NCBI GenBank assembly: GCA_948567375.1
Contig: OX419755.1
Coordinates: forward strand, 27,099,001-27,163,000
DNA: 64,000 nt
Direction: 5' to 3'
Source: Lunularia cruciata
Lineage: Eukaryota; Streptophyta; Marchantiopsida; Lunulariales; Lunulariaceae
How positions within the stretch are numbered: position 1 is the stretch's first letter; each line of letters starts with the position of its first letter. The notes under the pieces were generated by a model. It did no database searches, was not told the origin of the DNA, and was given only the letters and a program-made list of their open reading frames with translations. The translations under genes and the position numbers were made by a program. This document shows, piece after piece, positions 45,813 through 56,579 of the stretch.

Positions 45813-47520
45813 TAATTATTTATTTTTATTTTTCAGCAAAAAACTTGAATAAAAAATTTAATTTAATTTAATAAAAATAAAGATACAGATATTTACCTTG
45901 ACACTAATTTTATATTGAGTTTTTCATTAATTATAAATTCTATGACAGAATTTATCACTCTGTCTACCCAACTCAATGATAATAAAAAGTGATAAATTGT
46001 ATATTGTCATATAAATTTTTTCATTAACTATACATTGTGAAATATATTTTATTGTTAATGTTTTATATGGATTTAATTCTAATACAAATATTGAATCTAT
46101 TACAATAAAATTTTTGATAAATAATACTTACATTGATTAATCTAAATATATTTTGGAGTTTTGATATGATTAAATTTTTTAATTTTGTATGTGAGATATA
46201 AAAGATCATTATTGGAAATAAATCAATGATATATCTTTTATAATAATTATAAACCTGATAAATTTATCTAAAAACAAGCATTGAAAATGTATATGTTATT
46301 GAGTACAATATTTTATATGAATAGTATAATATTTTAAGATTTCTTAATAAGAAATTCGTTTTTATATTCAAGATGAAATCAAATAACTATAAACATTATA
46401 ATTTATGGACAATTATTATTTGAATATATTTAAATTTTTTTGTTTATATATTAATTATAATTATGTGTTATAATATAATATATTATATTATTAAATAATT
46501 AAAATAATATGATTTGTCAAAAAATCAATCAACTTTAATTATTATTTATATATCAAGTAAAATTTTATATTTAATTATACCATGATATTGCATGTAATTC
46601 TATATGGTATATTTCAAACCCTTTTTTAATCCAATTCTCATTTTGGACAAGGGTGAAACCTTTTTTAATATGAGTTTAGTTTAATTCATGAGTTAATTTT
46701 TACAATTTTCATAAATTATTTTAGTATAATATTTTTAATATATTAGATAATAATCAAAGTTGATAGAATTCCTTGTTTGATAAATATAACTAGAGGTAAA
46801 TTTGTACACAATGTATGGATAAAAAAATAATGCATGGGATAAAATGAAGGCATGCATAGTCTCCATTCATTAACCTTATCTCTTCACATAATTTACCCTA
46901 TCATTCTTGTGTCATCTCCCCTCAGTCATCTTAACTTCTAGAGGTAATTCAGTCTATGGTCTCAATCTCATCCCCATTCATTAGTAGTTTGGAGAAGATT
47001 ATCACATAATCATCTTATAGAAAAGTGAAAGAGAGTATAATCCAAACAATTTCTTATCTTTTTTTTTTGAGAAATTATGAAAAATACATCGAAAGTAAAA
47101 AAAAAAAAATTTTATTTTTTTATAATATAAATTATAAAATGAAATTTGAAAATGAAAATCCTGCCTACCTTACTATAGTAAATAGATCTTAATAAAATGA
47201 TATTATACCATGTGTTTAAAGCTCATCATAATTACAGTTTGTATTAGGAAGATGGATTCAAGGATAAGGAGGACAGATTGAATTACATATAAAAATAAAA
47301 TAATTGATATAAATGAGAATAACATATTTTTTCATATATGTTATTTATTGGATACATAATATATGAATTTATGGATAAATTATCGATCCACAATCCTCAT
47401 ATAAATCAATACTGATGAATTTTTTGCACATAATACTTCATATAAAACTCAAAATTAACAAAATAAATCTTTACATGACAGATTCTCCTACAATAGTACT
47501 CCTAAACTACTACACTCCTC
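45131..47520. other. AT-rich stretch, no gene recognised
   Basis: Strongly AT-rich throughout with many short A/T runs and no frame of note. It could hold the rest of the Helitron beyond recognition. A (TA)n tract at 45764-45808 is listed separately. Confidence 0.5.
45764..45808. repeat. (TA)n microsatellite
   Basis: About 45 bp of uninterrupted TA inside the AT-rich block. Confidence 0.95.
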
Positions 47521-48389
47521 CGGTTCCTAAATTTGCAACTTGTATTTAAATCTTCTCCTTCCTTATTCCACTTTCTACACAAACAACAACCACAATAAAA
47601 ATTTATCCCCTAAGAACTAGACTCAATTACTCATAGTCCCCACTCAAGAATATGCACTTCCACTCTCTCAAGTGGACTAATTAAGTTATTTTCTAGTTAT
47701 TTTCTTTGTGTCAGCTAGGCTATTGTCTAAATGTTATGATAACTTTACAAGATGTATGAAAATTATACAACCATGAGATGTTACCTTTAACTATAGGCTT
47801 TGCTTCCTTCCTTGCCTTTCTCTCTACTCATCAACTAATAGTAGTTTCTCTTCTCTAGAGCCTATCTCACCTGGCCCAAGAGCATATATAATTGCCAATC
47901 AAAATTGTGATTTGCATGATTAGATCCAATTGAGACATACAACACATGATGTAGCGGTCTCTCGGTCAAACTTGAGAGTCAATATAATCAAGCTTACTTC
48001 GACCAGAGCACAACTTGGAGGACTTCACCAATTGAACTCCACTTTCTCAAAAGAATCTACTAACTTCTAAGTGTAATAAAATACTCACTAGCTCAATTAT
48101 ACAACAAAAAATTTTGACATCAAATTGCAAATTTGGTGCATAATTGAAATTATAGTGGAGAAACAAGATTTCGCACAACTGATAAGAAAAATATAAGATC
48201 AAAGTTGGGTGCAACAAGAGAACAAAAAAGCTAAAACTAAGGAATCTCAAAACTTGATCCACAACAAATAGACCATCCCAACATCACCTTATTGCACCGC
48301 TATGTTATCCTACCTAAGTGCTAACTAGAGTTAGACTAAGAGAGTTAACCAATATAAAGAGTTAGCCTTAACAAGTTATTGTAAACCTT

Positions 48390-48535
48390 GTGTTGGTTAT
48401 CTTTACATTTGGGCTCTTCTTTACTCAATCTAAACTTGTCTCTTATTATTTTCATTTTGTGTGTGCTGCATTTAGGCTCTATTTTGCTCAATCTTAGCTT
48501 ATCTTTTAGTATCCTCATCTTGTCTTGTGTGTGAT
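48390..48535 (-). repeat. Two diverged tandem units of about 63 bp
   Basis: On the - strand the translation shows two copies of a K..I..DK.RLSK.EPKC unit within a 65-codon frame. No family was recognised; this may be a decayed coding repeat. The rest of 47521-48839 holds nothing identified. Confidence 0.55.
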
Positions 48536-48839
48536 ACTTCAACTTCCATCAAAGAGATTGACATGGCTTCTCTTATGGTCTTAATTGATTCTATTAATTT
48601 TGTAACAAATTTGAGATTTGAATCGACAAGTATATGAAGAGTGGGTTGCTACTTTGGATCTGGAGATTGTTAGGAAATGGTATTTTAATTAGTATCAAAG
48701 TGTTCAACCTTTTAAAGGAGGCATTTGTAGTAGGTTGTTGTTTATTTTTTATATTTTCAAAGTTGAGTAAAGCAAAGTGCTATAACTCAATGCTCATCAT
48801 TTCAACTTAATTCTAAGTATCAATCTTGTGTGTGTTTGT

Positions 48840-48844
48840 GAGTG
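48840..48844. repeat. Target-site duplication GAGTG (left)
   Basis: GAGTG immediately before TGTAATACC; the identical GAGTG follows the 3' LTR at 55459-55463. Five bases is the usual size for Ty3/gypsy integrase. Confidence 0.93.
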
Positions 48845-49582
48845 TGTAATACCAAGGGTTAGCCATATGATCTAGATGTGAAATTTGGTTTGGTAATATC
48901 TAGAATGATGTTATACATGATGGTCAAAATAGATCAGATAGAAGTATCACCAAAAGAGTACTTCTACTAATAGTGCAGAAACCGAGATAGACTTGAGAAC
49001 CTTAGAACCAATAGCTAGACATATGATTTAAAGGTGAGAATTGGTTTGGTAACATCTGGAAGGATGTTACACATGATGGACTAAACAGATCAGAAAGAGG
49101 TATCACCGAAAGGGGACTTCTACTAATAGAGTAGGAACCAAAATATGCCTGAAATCTTTGAAGCCATTTTCGAAGGCCTAAACGGATAAATTAGGCCTCG
49201 AAAATGTGCAGTATCCTCCCCAATGGAAGAAAGACTGGCCTTCCCTCCCCCTTGGTTTGTCTCGTTGAGAGCTTTCCAACGGTACCTTACTCATGTGATT
49301 CTGAGATTCCTACAGGAAGATTCCCTAAAAGATTCCCTCCGGTCCAAGCTCGTTTGACCAACCAGATAGGACCTAGACCAGATAGGTCACCCATCCAAGT
49401 AAGTAATCCAAGGGTGGAGCTTGCTGACATGTCATCTATCTGTGTCCCTAATCCTATGATGGAGCTTCCTTGGAGGCGATCCTCTTTGTCTATATAATAA
49501 AGAGAAGATGCTCCCTTGGGGCATCGAATGTTTGAGTGTGCAATCTGTGTTTTCTCTCTTCTATTGTCCTCGGAGTATTACA
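48845..49582 (+). repeat. 5' LTR of the chromovirus
   Basis: 738 bp, near-identical to 54718-55458 apart from scattered substitutions and small indels. U3 contains two diverged direct sub-repeats of about 150 bp (from 48861 and from 49013), each with GATCAGA.AGA.GTATCACC and ACTTCTACTAATAG. A TATA-like TATATAATAA is at 49491. Confidence 0.97.
49491..49500 (+). promoter_or_regulatory. TATA box of the 5' LTR
   Basis: TATATAATAA, 82 bp before the end of the 5' LTR. It is conserved in the 3' LTR at about 55368 and in the solo LTR, placing the R region start shortly downstream. Confidence 0.7.
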
Positions 49583-49583
49583 A

Positions 49584-49595
49584 TGGTATCAGAGC
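49584..49595 (+). other. Primer binding site for initiator Met-tRNA
   Basis: TGGTATCAGAGC begins one base after the 5' LTR. It is the standard plant LTR-retrotransposon site complementary to the 3' end of tRNA-iMet. Confidence 0.95.
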
Positions 49596-49717
49596 GAGTG
49601 TTCTAGTCCAAGAGAGTGGATCACACCTCTTGGAATAGCACGAACTACTGAAACTAAGTAATTTGAGGTGGAGAACATAGAGTAATCGCTAGACTTAGGA
49701 AGGACTTTAGAGAGCGG

Positions 49718-49945
49718 ATGGGATGGATGCGCCGGGGGGGACAATTTCCCGCACCTAGCTTTCCATTCTCAAGCCCATTCCACATCAAGGTTATGTACAT
49801 CCAGCATGAGCAGATGAGAGTATCGCTAGTTTATCACTTTGGTACGGAATTCATGGACAAAGTGATGAACTCACCAAACCCGGTGATTCTACCTATGGTG
49901 ATATATGACAGAGAGTGGGATTTGACGATCTACATTCTATTATGA
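49718..49945 (+). CDS. Small pre-gag open frame of the chromovirus
   Basis: 75 codons starting MGWMRRGG and ending near LPMVIYDREWDLTIYILL, between the primer site and gag. The leader of the element at 62672 onward begins with the same MGWM codons and ends with a similar LPVVTYGERWTCCIYVLIN (in another frame). That similarity suggests a conserved leader peptide or a gag N-terminal segment. Function unknown. Confidence 0.5.
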   Translation: MGWMRRGGQFPAPSFPFSSPFHIKVMYIQHEQMRVSLVYHFGTEFMDKVMNSPNPVILPMVIYDREWDLTIYILL

Positions 49946-50168
49946 TAATATGGATATGAATGTCCCAAATCCTCTCCCTTTAAACACTCAAGTAGAAATC
50001 CGTTATGTAGTGAGGCCGAAATTGATGTTTAGAGATTTTGTGGTTAGGAATTTTGGTGAGTAGTACTATCAACGAGTGATAGCTTCTGAGGTCCCAATGG
50101 TAGTTCCGATAGTTTGTGCGCCTTCCAGAGTGATTATATTGACTCTATATTGAAGTAGACGTTAGCAA

Positions 50169-51275
50169 TTGGGTGTTGCAAGAACCTTGGATCCACAATT
50201 GCAAGAGTTGGTGCAAGGAATGCAAGGGATGTTGAATGAATTTCGAGAGATTAAGATGACCATGGAGACATTGCAAAGTCAAGTGCAGATCCTCAGGAAC
50301 GATCAAGCCATGCAAGAAGAAGAGCCGTCTCAAAACCCAGTACCTACGACTGAAGTACTTGGAGAGGCACCCGTGCCTACAAACCCTATCAACGATGAAG
50401 CCACATTGCTACTCCGGATGAAGAAGACCTGCAACATCGAGCCTTACAAGGGGCAGCGTACGATGGGAGTAGTGGAGAATTGGATCTTGAGAATGAATGG
50501 ATATTTTCGATTGTTCTCAACAGAGATCATAGAGTATGTTGCAGGCGTGTTTGCATGTGGGTACTTGACCGATAAAGCCCTCACATGGTATGATGCTTGG
50601 GAACTATCCATGCTGGCAGAGAGAAGAGAGGTCACATGGACAGCAATGCAAGAAGGACTGCTCAAGAATTTCCAATCGGTGGATTCTGTGCAGATGGCTC
50701 GAACCCGACTATGGAGATTGAGACAGAAAGATAGCGTACAAGAGTATGTGGAGGCATTTCTGGATCTACAAGTCGCAATGACCGACATGAGTCCAGCAGA
50801 GGCTCTCGACAATTTCAAACAAGGGTTGAAAGAGCAGATTCGCCAAGAAGTCATGGTGCAAAACCCTCGCACGGTATTTGAAGCTATTGCTTGTGCGCAG
50901 AGAATAGCCGGAGCATTAGGTGGAGGTGAAGGAGTAGTTCCACCTCAACATTATCAAGCAGAAATGCCACACATGGGTGGACCAGTACCGATGGAATTGG
51001 GCAACCTTTGATTCCGAGATCGAGGAGCACGGCCGCTTCAAGGAGAGCGAGGACGAGTAGAAGAACAAAGAGATGGAGTCCCACGAGGAGAAGGGACCCG
51101 AGGAGAACAACGCCGTTGTTACAATTGTGGCCGTATTGGACACATATCTACCAATTGTCGCACTCGTTTCCCTAGAGGCCCTCGGCCTTCGTACAAGCGA
51201 TCTTTGAACAACATGGAGAGGCACATTGAAGAGGAGGAGGTGGAAACCACTTTGGAAAACAAAGATCGCCAGTAA
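50169..51275 (+). pseudogene. gag of the chromovirus, one premature stop
   Basis: A coiled N-terminal region (VQGMQGMLNEFREIKMTMET) is followed by a capsid domain with VENWILRMNGYF, ALTWYDAWE, LKNFQSVDSVQMARTRLWRL and VQEYVEAFLDL, the conserved gypsy gag pattern. TGA at 51009 (probably from CGA) interrupts it. The same frame then continues through an Arg-rich linker to the zinc knuckle CYNCGRIGHISTNC (51117-51158) and stops with TAA near 51275. No ATG is at the frame's left edge (a TAG precedes it), so translation may start at an internal Met or through the upstream leader frame. Confidence 0.9.
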
Positions 51276-51370
51276 ATGTACCTCGCGGCCTTACTGGCTC
51301 AATAAGGAAGCAGAGAAGCGAGGGAAGGAAGAAGAATAATGCGCAAAGATCCCGAAAGGCAACCTCACAA

Positions 51371-51733
51371 TTGATTGTCGTGAATGGAATCCTAGAAGGT
51401 AATCAAGTGAGAGTATTAATAGATCCGAGAGCAACAGAGAATTTCTTGTCTCGCTCTATTGCAATAAGCTTGGGAATGGATCTAGAGAGAGATGGAAGTG
51501 AAGAAGTAGAGTTACCAAATGGGCAAACAGAGAGGATTGAATCATTACCTAGACGGGTAACCCTCTTTGTAGGAGAATATCAGGAAGCAATTGAGTGGCG
51601 AGTGATACAGTTAGCCCGTTATGATGCAATTTTAGGCATGTCATGGATGGAGCAGTACAACCCAATGGTGGATTGGAGGAAGAAAGTAGTGAGAACCCAC
51701 CAATGGTCAATCATTGGGGTTAAAGAAAAATGA
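51371..51733 (+). pseudogene. Aspartic protease of the chromovirus with altered active site
   Basis: The frame starts IVVNGILEGNQVRVLIDPRA, where the family has LIDSGA; the catalytic Asp remains but Ser-Gly became Pro-Arg. The rest is typical: ENFLS, LPNGQ, a hydrophobic strand ARYDAILGMSWM and NPMVDW. It probably lacks peptidase activity. Confidence 0.88.
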
Positions 51734-51856
51734 CACAGGCAGAAACTGCCTCTATATGTCGTAGGGACGACAACTGTCTATAAGACCGATAGATGTTTTC
51801 TGGGTCTAATAAGAGAAGTCCAGAGTGCACAACTCGCTGGACAAATTCCTGAGAAA

Positions 51857-53267
51857 TTGAAGGATGTGGTGGATGAGTTTCAAGATGTCTTTCCCGATGA
51901 TCTACCCTCAGGATTACCACCTAAAAGGCGAGTAGATCACAAAATAGAGACACTCCCGTGGAAGACACCTCCTTGTAAGGCCCCATATCGCCTATCACCT
52001 CATGAGTTGGAGGAGTGTAAGACTCAAATTGAGGAGATGCTACAGAAAGGGTTCATCCAACCTAGCGTATCACCATATGGGGCCCCTGTCTTGTTTGTGA
52101 AGGAGAAGGATGGTACAATGCGCATGTGCATTGACTATCGGGGTCTCAATCAACAAACAAACAATGAAGAACAAATACCCCTTACCTCGCATGGATGACC
52201 TGTTTGATCAACTCCATGGAGCAAGATACTTCACCAAACTGGACTTGCGGAGCGGTTACAATCAAATCCAAATTGCAGAGGAGGATGTGTACAAAACTGC
52301 CTTTCGAACCAGGTATGGCCACTTTGAGTATCTTGTGATGCCTTTTGGCCTCACCAATGCGCCTACCACTTTCATGAGCCTAATGAATGACATATTTCGT
52401 CCATACTTGGATAAGTCTGTTATCGTCTTCTTGGATGATATCTTAGTATATAGTAGCACGATGACAGAACACAAACAACATCTACGAGAGGTCCTCCAGA
52501 TTCTAAGACAGAATCAATTGTACGCCAAAATCTCAAAGTGTGAGTTTGGCAAGTCTGAAGTAGACTACTTAGGGCATAGAGTAAGTGCAGAGGGCATTCA
52601 AGTATTGACAGATAAAATAGAGGTCATTCAAAAATGGAGTGCCCCAGAAGATCAGACTCAACTTAAGAGCTTCTTGGGGTTGACGGGATTCTATTGTAGA
52701 TTTGTCAAGGACTTCTCCAAGGTTGCACAGCCTTTAACGGCACTACTTGGCAAGGGGAAGAAGTGGACATGGGGAACTGCACAAGAGTTGGCCTTTCAAG
52801 AATTGAAGGCCGCCTTGCTACATGCACCAATCTTGAAGTGGTATGACCCAAAACGTCCAATCAAGTTGGCTACGGATGCATCAGGCGTAGCAATAGGAGC
52901 AGTCCTACAACAAGAGTGGCATGACGGATGGCATCCAATTGCATATTTCTCTCGAAAGTTGTTACTGGCAGAGCGTAACTACCACACCACAGAACGAGAA
53001 GAGCTGGCCATTGTTCTAGAAACCAAGCATTGGAAGCACTACCTGGGCAAGAAGGCATTTGTAGTAGAGACAGACCACAAACCTCTAGTCTACCTCGAGA
53101 CGCAGAAGGATCTATCTCGTCGCCAAATTTGGTGGGCAGAGTGGCGACAACGCTTCAACATGACAATCAACTACGTGGAAGGTAAGAAGCAACTTGCAGA
53201 TGCATTCACCCGCATGCCAATGGCCAACAACTTGGCGGCAGAGGTTAAGATTAACCCTGAATTCTAG
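51857..53267 (+). pseudogene. Reverse transcriptase and RNase H of the chromovirus, one frameshift
   Basis: The N-terminal frame (51857-52198) carries [11 protein letters not shown] and [21 protein letters not shown] four-base AAAC-type duplication near 52150 then shifts frame inside the NKYPLPR motif. The second frame (to 53267) carries [14 protein letters not shown] (motif A), [11 protein letters not shown] (B), [12 protein letters not shown] (C, Asp-Asp intact), [20 protein letters not shown], then RNase H with [38 protein letters not shown] and a [14 protein letters not shown] end. All catalytic residues are present, so only the small duplication breaks the enzyme. Confidence 0.95.
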
Positions 53268-54704
53268 CAAGAGATTCTAGCTGCTACAAAAATTGATCCA
53301 CAGATTGTAGAAGCGCAATCGTCCAAAGGTGTCACCAGCACCCAAGGACTCACCTTTTGGGAGGGTCGATTGTGGATCCCAAATGTCCTAGAATTATGCA
53401 CCACCATTCTAGCGGAATGTCATGATTCGGCCATTGCAGCTCATGTCGGAGTGTACAAGACCTTGGAGGCAGTCAAGCGCCATTACTATTGGCCCAAGAT
53501 GAGCAACGACGTGATGGACTATGTGCGTAGCTTCCTACTTTGTCAATAGAACAAAGCTTCTAATCAAGCTCTTGCAGGGCTCCTTCAACCTCTTCCCACT
53601 CCTACCCAACGTTGGGAACAAGTGAGTATGGATCTCGTCTGTGAATTACCCAAGACCACCTCAGGGTTTGACTCCATTGTGGTCTTTGTGGACTGGCTCA
53701 GCAAAATGATTCATGTACGCCCTACCACCAAGGAGGTGACCGCTCCACAACTAGCTCAACTATACTTAGATGCAGTCTTTGCTCACCATGGCTTGTCTAG
53801 AGTACTCATCACCGATAGAGGCACCCAATTCACTAGTTTGTTTTGGCGAACACTCTTTGGTTTCTTCAAAACCAAGTTGGCTATGTCTACAACTTACCAC
53901 CCACAAATAGATGGCCAAACAGAGTGGGCTAATCGCACGATTGAAGACATGTTACGCGGCTTTACCTTAGAAGAGCAAGAGAGGTGGGACACCCTACTAC
54001 CGTTGGTGGAATTCGCTTACAACAATTCAGTGAATGCCTCCACCCAGGTCACTCCGTTCTTCCTCATGTATGGTGAGCATCCCTTCACACCTTCTAGCTT
54101 GATGAAGATCCGTCCAGTGACTATCAAGGTTGATGCAGTCAACACATTTGTTTCTAGAATCCAACAAGGTGTGGAGAGCGCCAAGCACAGGTTACAGATT
54201 GCGCAAAATTGACAAAAGCAGTATGCTGATGCACACCGTAGGCACATGGAGTTCAATGTTGGGGATCAAGTGTGGCTATCGACAACCAACCTCACATTAG
54301 TTGGATCTCGTAAGCTCAGACCTCGTTTTATTGGGCCTTTCTTGATTCTTCGTCGCATCAGCGTTGTGGCCTATCACCTTAAGCTACCACCACACATGAA
54401 GATCCATCCAGTGTTCCATGTCTCCCTATTATGCAGATATGCTCCCCGATCAGGCCAAGGTACTTCCACACAGGACATTCGACCTTGTCTGACAGTCATT
54501 GATGGCACAGAGGAATATGAAGTGGAGCGGATTCTCCAAAAGTGCATGCATGGTACTTGCCATCCACGGGTGGAATATCTAGTACAATGGAAAGGTTACC
54601 TCCTCTATGAAGCAACCTGGGAACCCGCTGCCAATTTGGCACATGCACCGGTGTTGGTGCAAGCATTTGAGCAACAATTGCACAACGAGGACGTTGCGTC
54701 TTAA
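53268..54704 (+). pseudogene. Integrase with C-terminal chromodomain of the chromovirus
   Basis: The zinc-binding part has HDSAIAAHVGVYKTLEAVKR and FLLCQ-stop-NK, where the expected Gln or Arg of the CxxCQ(R/Q)NK motif is TAG (53547). The core (53622-54212) shows SMDLVCELPK (Asp), LITDRGTQF (Asp) and DGQTEWANRTIEDM (Glu), and FAYNNS. TGA at 54210 (likely from CGA) precedes the C-terminal frame (54246-54704) with FNVGDQVWLS, KLRPRFIGPFLI and HPVFHVSLL, then a chromodomain EYEVERIL, VEYLVQWKGYL and ATWEPAANL. Chromodomains direct such elements to heterochromatin by reading methylated H3. Confidence 0.93.
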
Positions 54705-54715
54705 AAGGAGGGAGG
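54703..54715 (+). other. Polypurine tract of the chromovirus
   Basis: AAAAGGAGGGAGG, two bases before the 3' LTR; it primes plus-strand synthesis in LTR elements. Confidence 0.92.
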
Positions 54716-54717
54716 TC

Positions 54718-55458
54718 TGTAATACCAAGGGTTAGCCATATGATCTAGATGTGAAATTCGGTTTGGTAACATCTAGAATGATTTTATACCTGATGGTCAA
54801 AATAGATCAGATAGAAGTATCACCAAAAGAGTACTTTTACTAATAGGGCAGAAACCGAAATAGACTTGAGAACCTTAGAACCAATAGCTAGACATATGAT
54901 TTAAAGGTGAGAATTGATTTGGTAACATCTGGAAGGATGTTACACATGATGGACTAAACAGATCAGAAATAGGTATCACCAAAAGGGGACTTCTACTAAT
55001 AGAGTAGGAATCGAAATATGCCTGAAATCTTTGAAGGCAATTTCGGAGGCCTAAACGGATGAATTAGGCCTCGAAAATGTGCAAAATCCCCCCCCCCAAC
55101 AAAGGAAAGGTTGGCCTTCCCTCCCCCTTGGTTTGTCTTGTCGAGAGCTTTCCAATGGTACCTTACTCATGTGATTCTGAGATTCCTATAGGAAGATTCC
55201 CTAAAAGATTCCCTCCAGTCAAAGCTCATTTGACCAACCAGATAGGACCTAGACCAGACAGGTCACCCATCCAAGTAAGTAATCCAAGGGTGGAGCTTGC
55301 TGACATGTCACCTATCTATGTCCCTAATCCTATGGTGGAGCTTCCTTGGAGGAGATCCTCTTTGTCTATATAATAAAGAGAAGATGCTCCCTTGGGGCAT
55401 CGAATGTTTGAGTGTGCAATCTGTGTTTTCTCTCTTCTCTTGTCCTCGGAATATTACA
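54718..55458 (+). repeat. 3' LTR of the chromovirus
   Basis: 741 bp, matching 48845-49582. It contains the same two U3 sub-repeats and TATA box and ends ATATTACA. A C-run (CCCCCCCC) near 55087 is a local difference from the 5' LTR. Confidence 0.97.
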
Positions 55459-55463
55459 GAGTG
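55459..55463. repeat. Target-site duplication GAGTG (right)
   Basis: Identical to 48840-48844. Together they show that a single insertion event produced the 6.6-kb element. Confidence 0.93.
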
Positions 55464-56029
55464 TTTAGAGAATTTCAAAAGTGAAAATTAGTAAGCTTGT
55501 TCGATGTTGGCTGCCACAATTTTGATTTCATTTTGTGTGTTTAATCTTGAGTAGATAGCAATTGAAACAATGCCTTGGTAGATCTGTGAGGAATTGTAGT
55601 GTTAGTAGTATTTTGCAATTGTGAGTGCAATATTGGATTGATGCAAAGCAATTTTGATTGAGGAATTTGTGCCTTCAGGGAAGTGGTGGAACACAATTCA
55701 AAGGTGAAATCAATTCATAGTGATGTAGCCTTCTTTGGGAAGAACTATATCATCACAATTGAAGTTTGTTTGGAAAGATTTGAATTATTGTGATTATGGG
55801 TGTGTAATTTGTGACAAGAATTGTTGTTGACAGCTTGTTACTCTCTTTTGGGTGTGGTTTCTACCTAAGAGATTAAAGACATAACCAAGAGAACTGATTT
55901 GTTACTTTTACTTTGCATTTGACCATTTCTATCCAATAATTCTATGGGAACAAACTTTACTTACTGATTACCACAAAATTAATACTTGCAAGGTTATCAC
56001 AATCATCCACTATTATCTTCATGTGGTTG
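55464..56029. other. Unassigned flank between elements
   Basis: The continuation of the sequence split by the chromovirus insertion. No gene or repeat recognised. Confidence 0.4.
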
Positions 56030-56520
56030 CATTATTGACCAATCTCTTAGGGAAAACATCAAGCTTTCAATGGACCACCAAGCTCAAAGAAGTATTCAAG
56101 AAACTAAAGCATATAGTGTCTTCATAACCCATCTTCCAACCATATGATCCTCAACTACCTTGTGTGGTTGATTTGGATGTTTCCAACTTTATCATTGAAG
56201 CTATGTTATAGCACAAATTTCCAAATGGATTCCATCCCATTGCCTTTGTGTCTTGCTAATTAAACACCATAGAAAGGAATTATTTGCTCAAGGTTGAGAA
56301 AAAAATAGCAATAGTATATGCCACAAAGGTATGGAGATATTATCTCTTAGGGAAATAATTGATCATATGAATCGATCATAAACCTTACATTTGGAGCATA
56401 TGAAGAATAAAAATTGTCAATGGGTGGAAAAAATACAATTGTTTGACATCAAGCTTAAGTACAAACCCGGCAAGTTCCATGTCATCCTTGATGCCCTATC
56501 ATGATGATCTAATTTGAAGA
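56030..56520 (+). pseudogene. RNase H fragment of a second chromovirus family (copy T1)
   Basis: It aligns at nucleotide level with the reverse strand of about 60640-60250 (shared AAGCTTTCAATGGAC, CATATGATCCTCAACTACC and TTGTGTGGTTGATTT blocks). The translation shows VVDLDVSNFIIEAML, ERNYLLKVEKKIAIVYAT, YYLLGK then IDHKPYIWS and YKPGKFHVILDALS, the gypsy RNase H pattern with several stops. The integrase that should follow is missing. Confidence 0.82.
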
Positions 56521-56579
56521 GTCTACATCAAGACTCAAGTAAGCAAGGGGAGCAACTTACCTAGCTCTCTTCATGATCC

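Larger units (their letters stand above)
48845..55458 (+). mobile_element. Structurally complete Ty3/gypsy chromovirus (6,614 bp) with coding lesions
   Basis: LTRs are 48845-49582 and 54718-55458. The primer site directly follows the 5' LTR, a polypurine tract precedes the 3' LTR, and 5-bp GAGTG duplications flank the unit. LTR ends are TGTAATAC..GTATTACA (ATATTACA in the 3' copy). Coding order is pre-gag frame, gag with zinc knuckle, protease, RT, RNase H, integrase, chromodomain. Lesions are single stops at 51009 (TGA), 53265 (TAG), 53547 (TAG) and 54210 (TGA), a four-base duplication in the RT near 52150, and a protease active site changed from D-S/T-G-A to D-P-R-A. It is clearly younger than the other LTR elements here but probably not autonomous. 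Confidence 0.97.
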
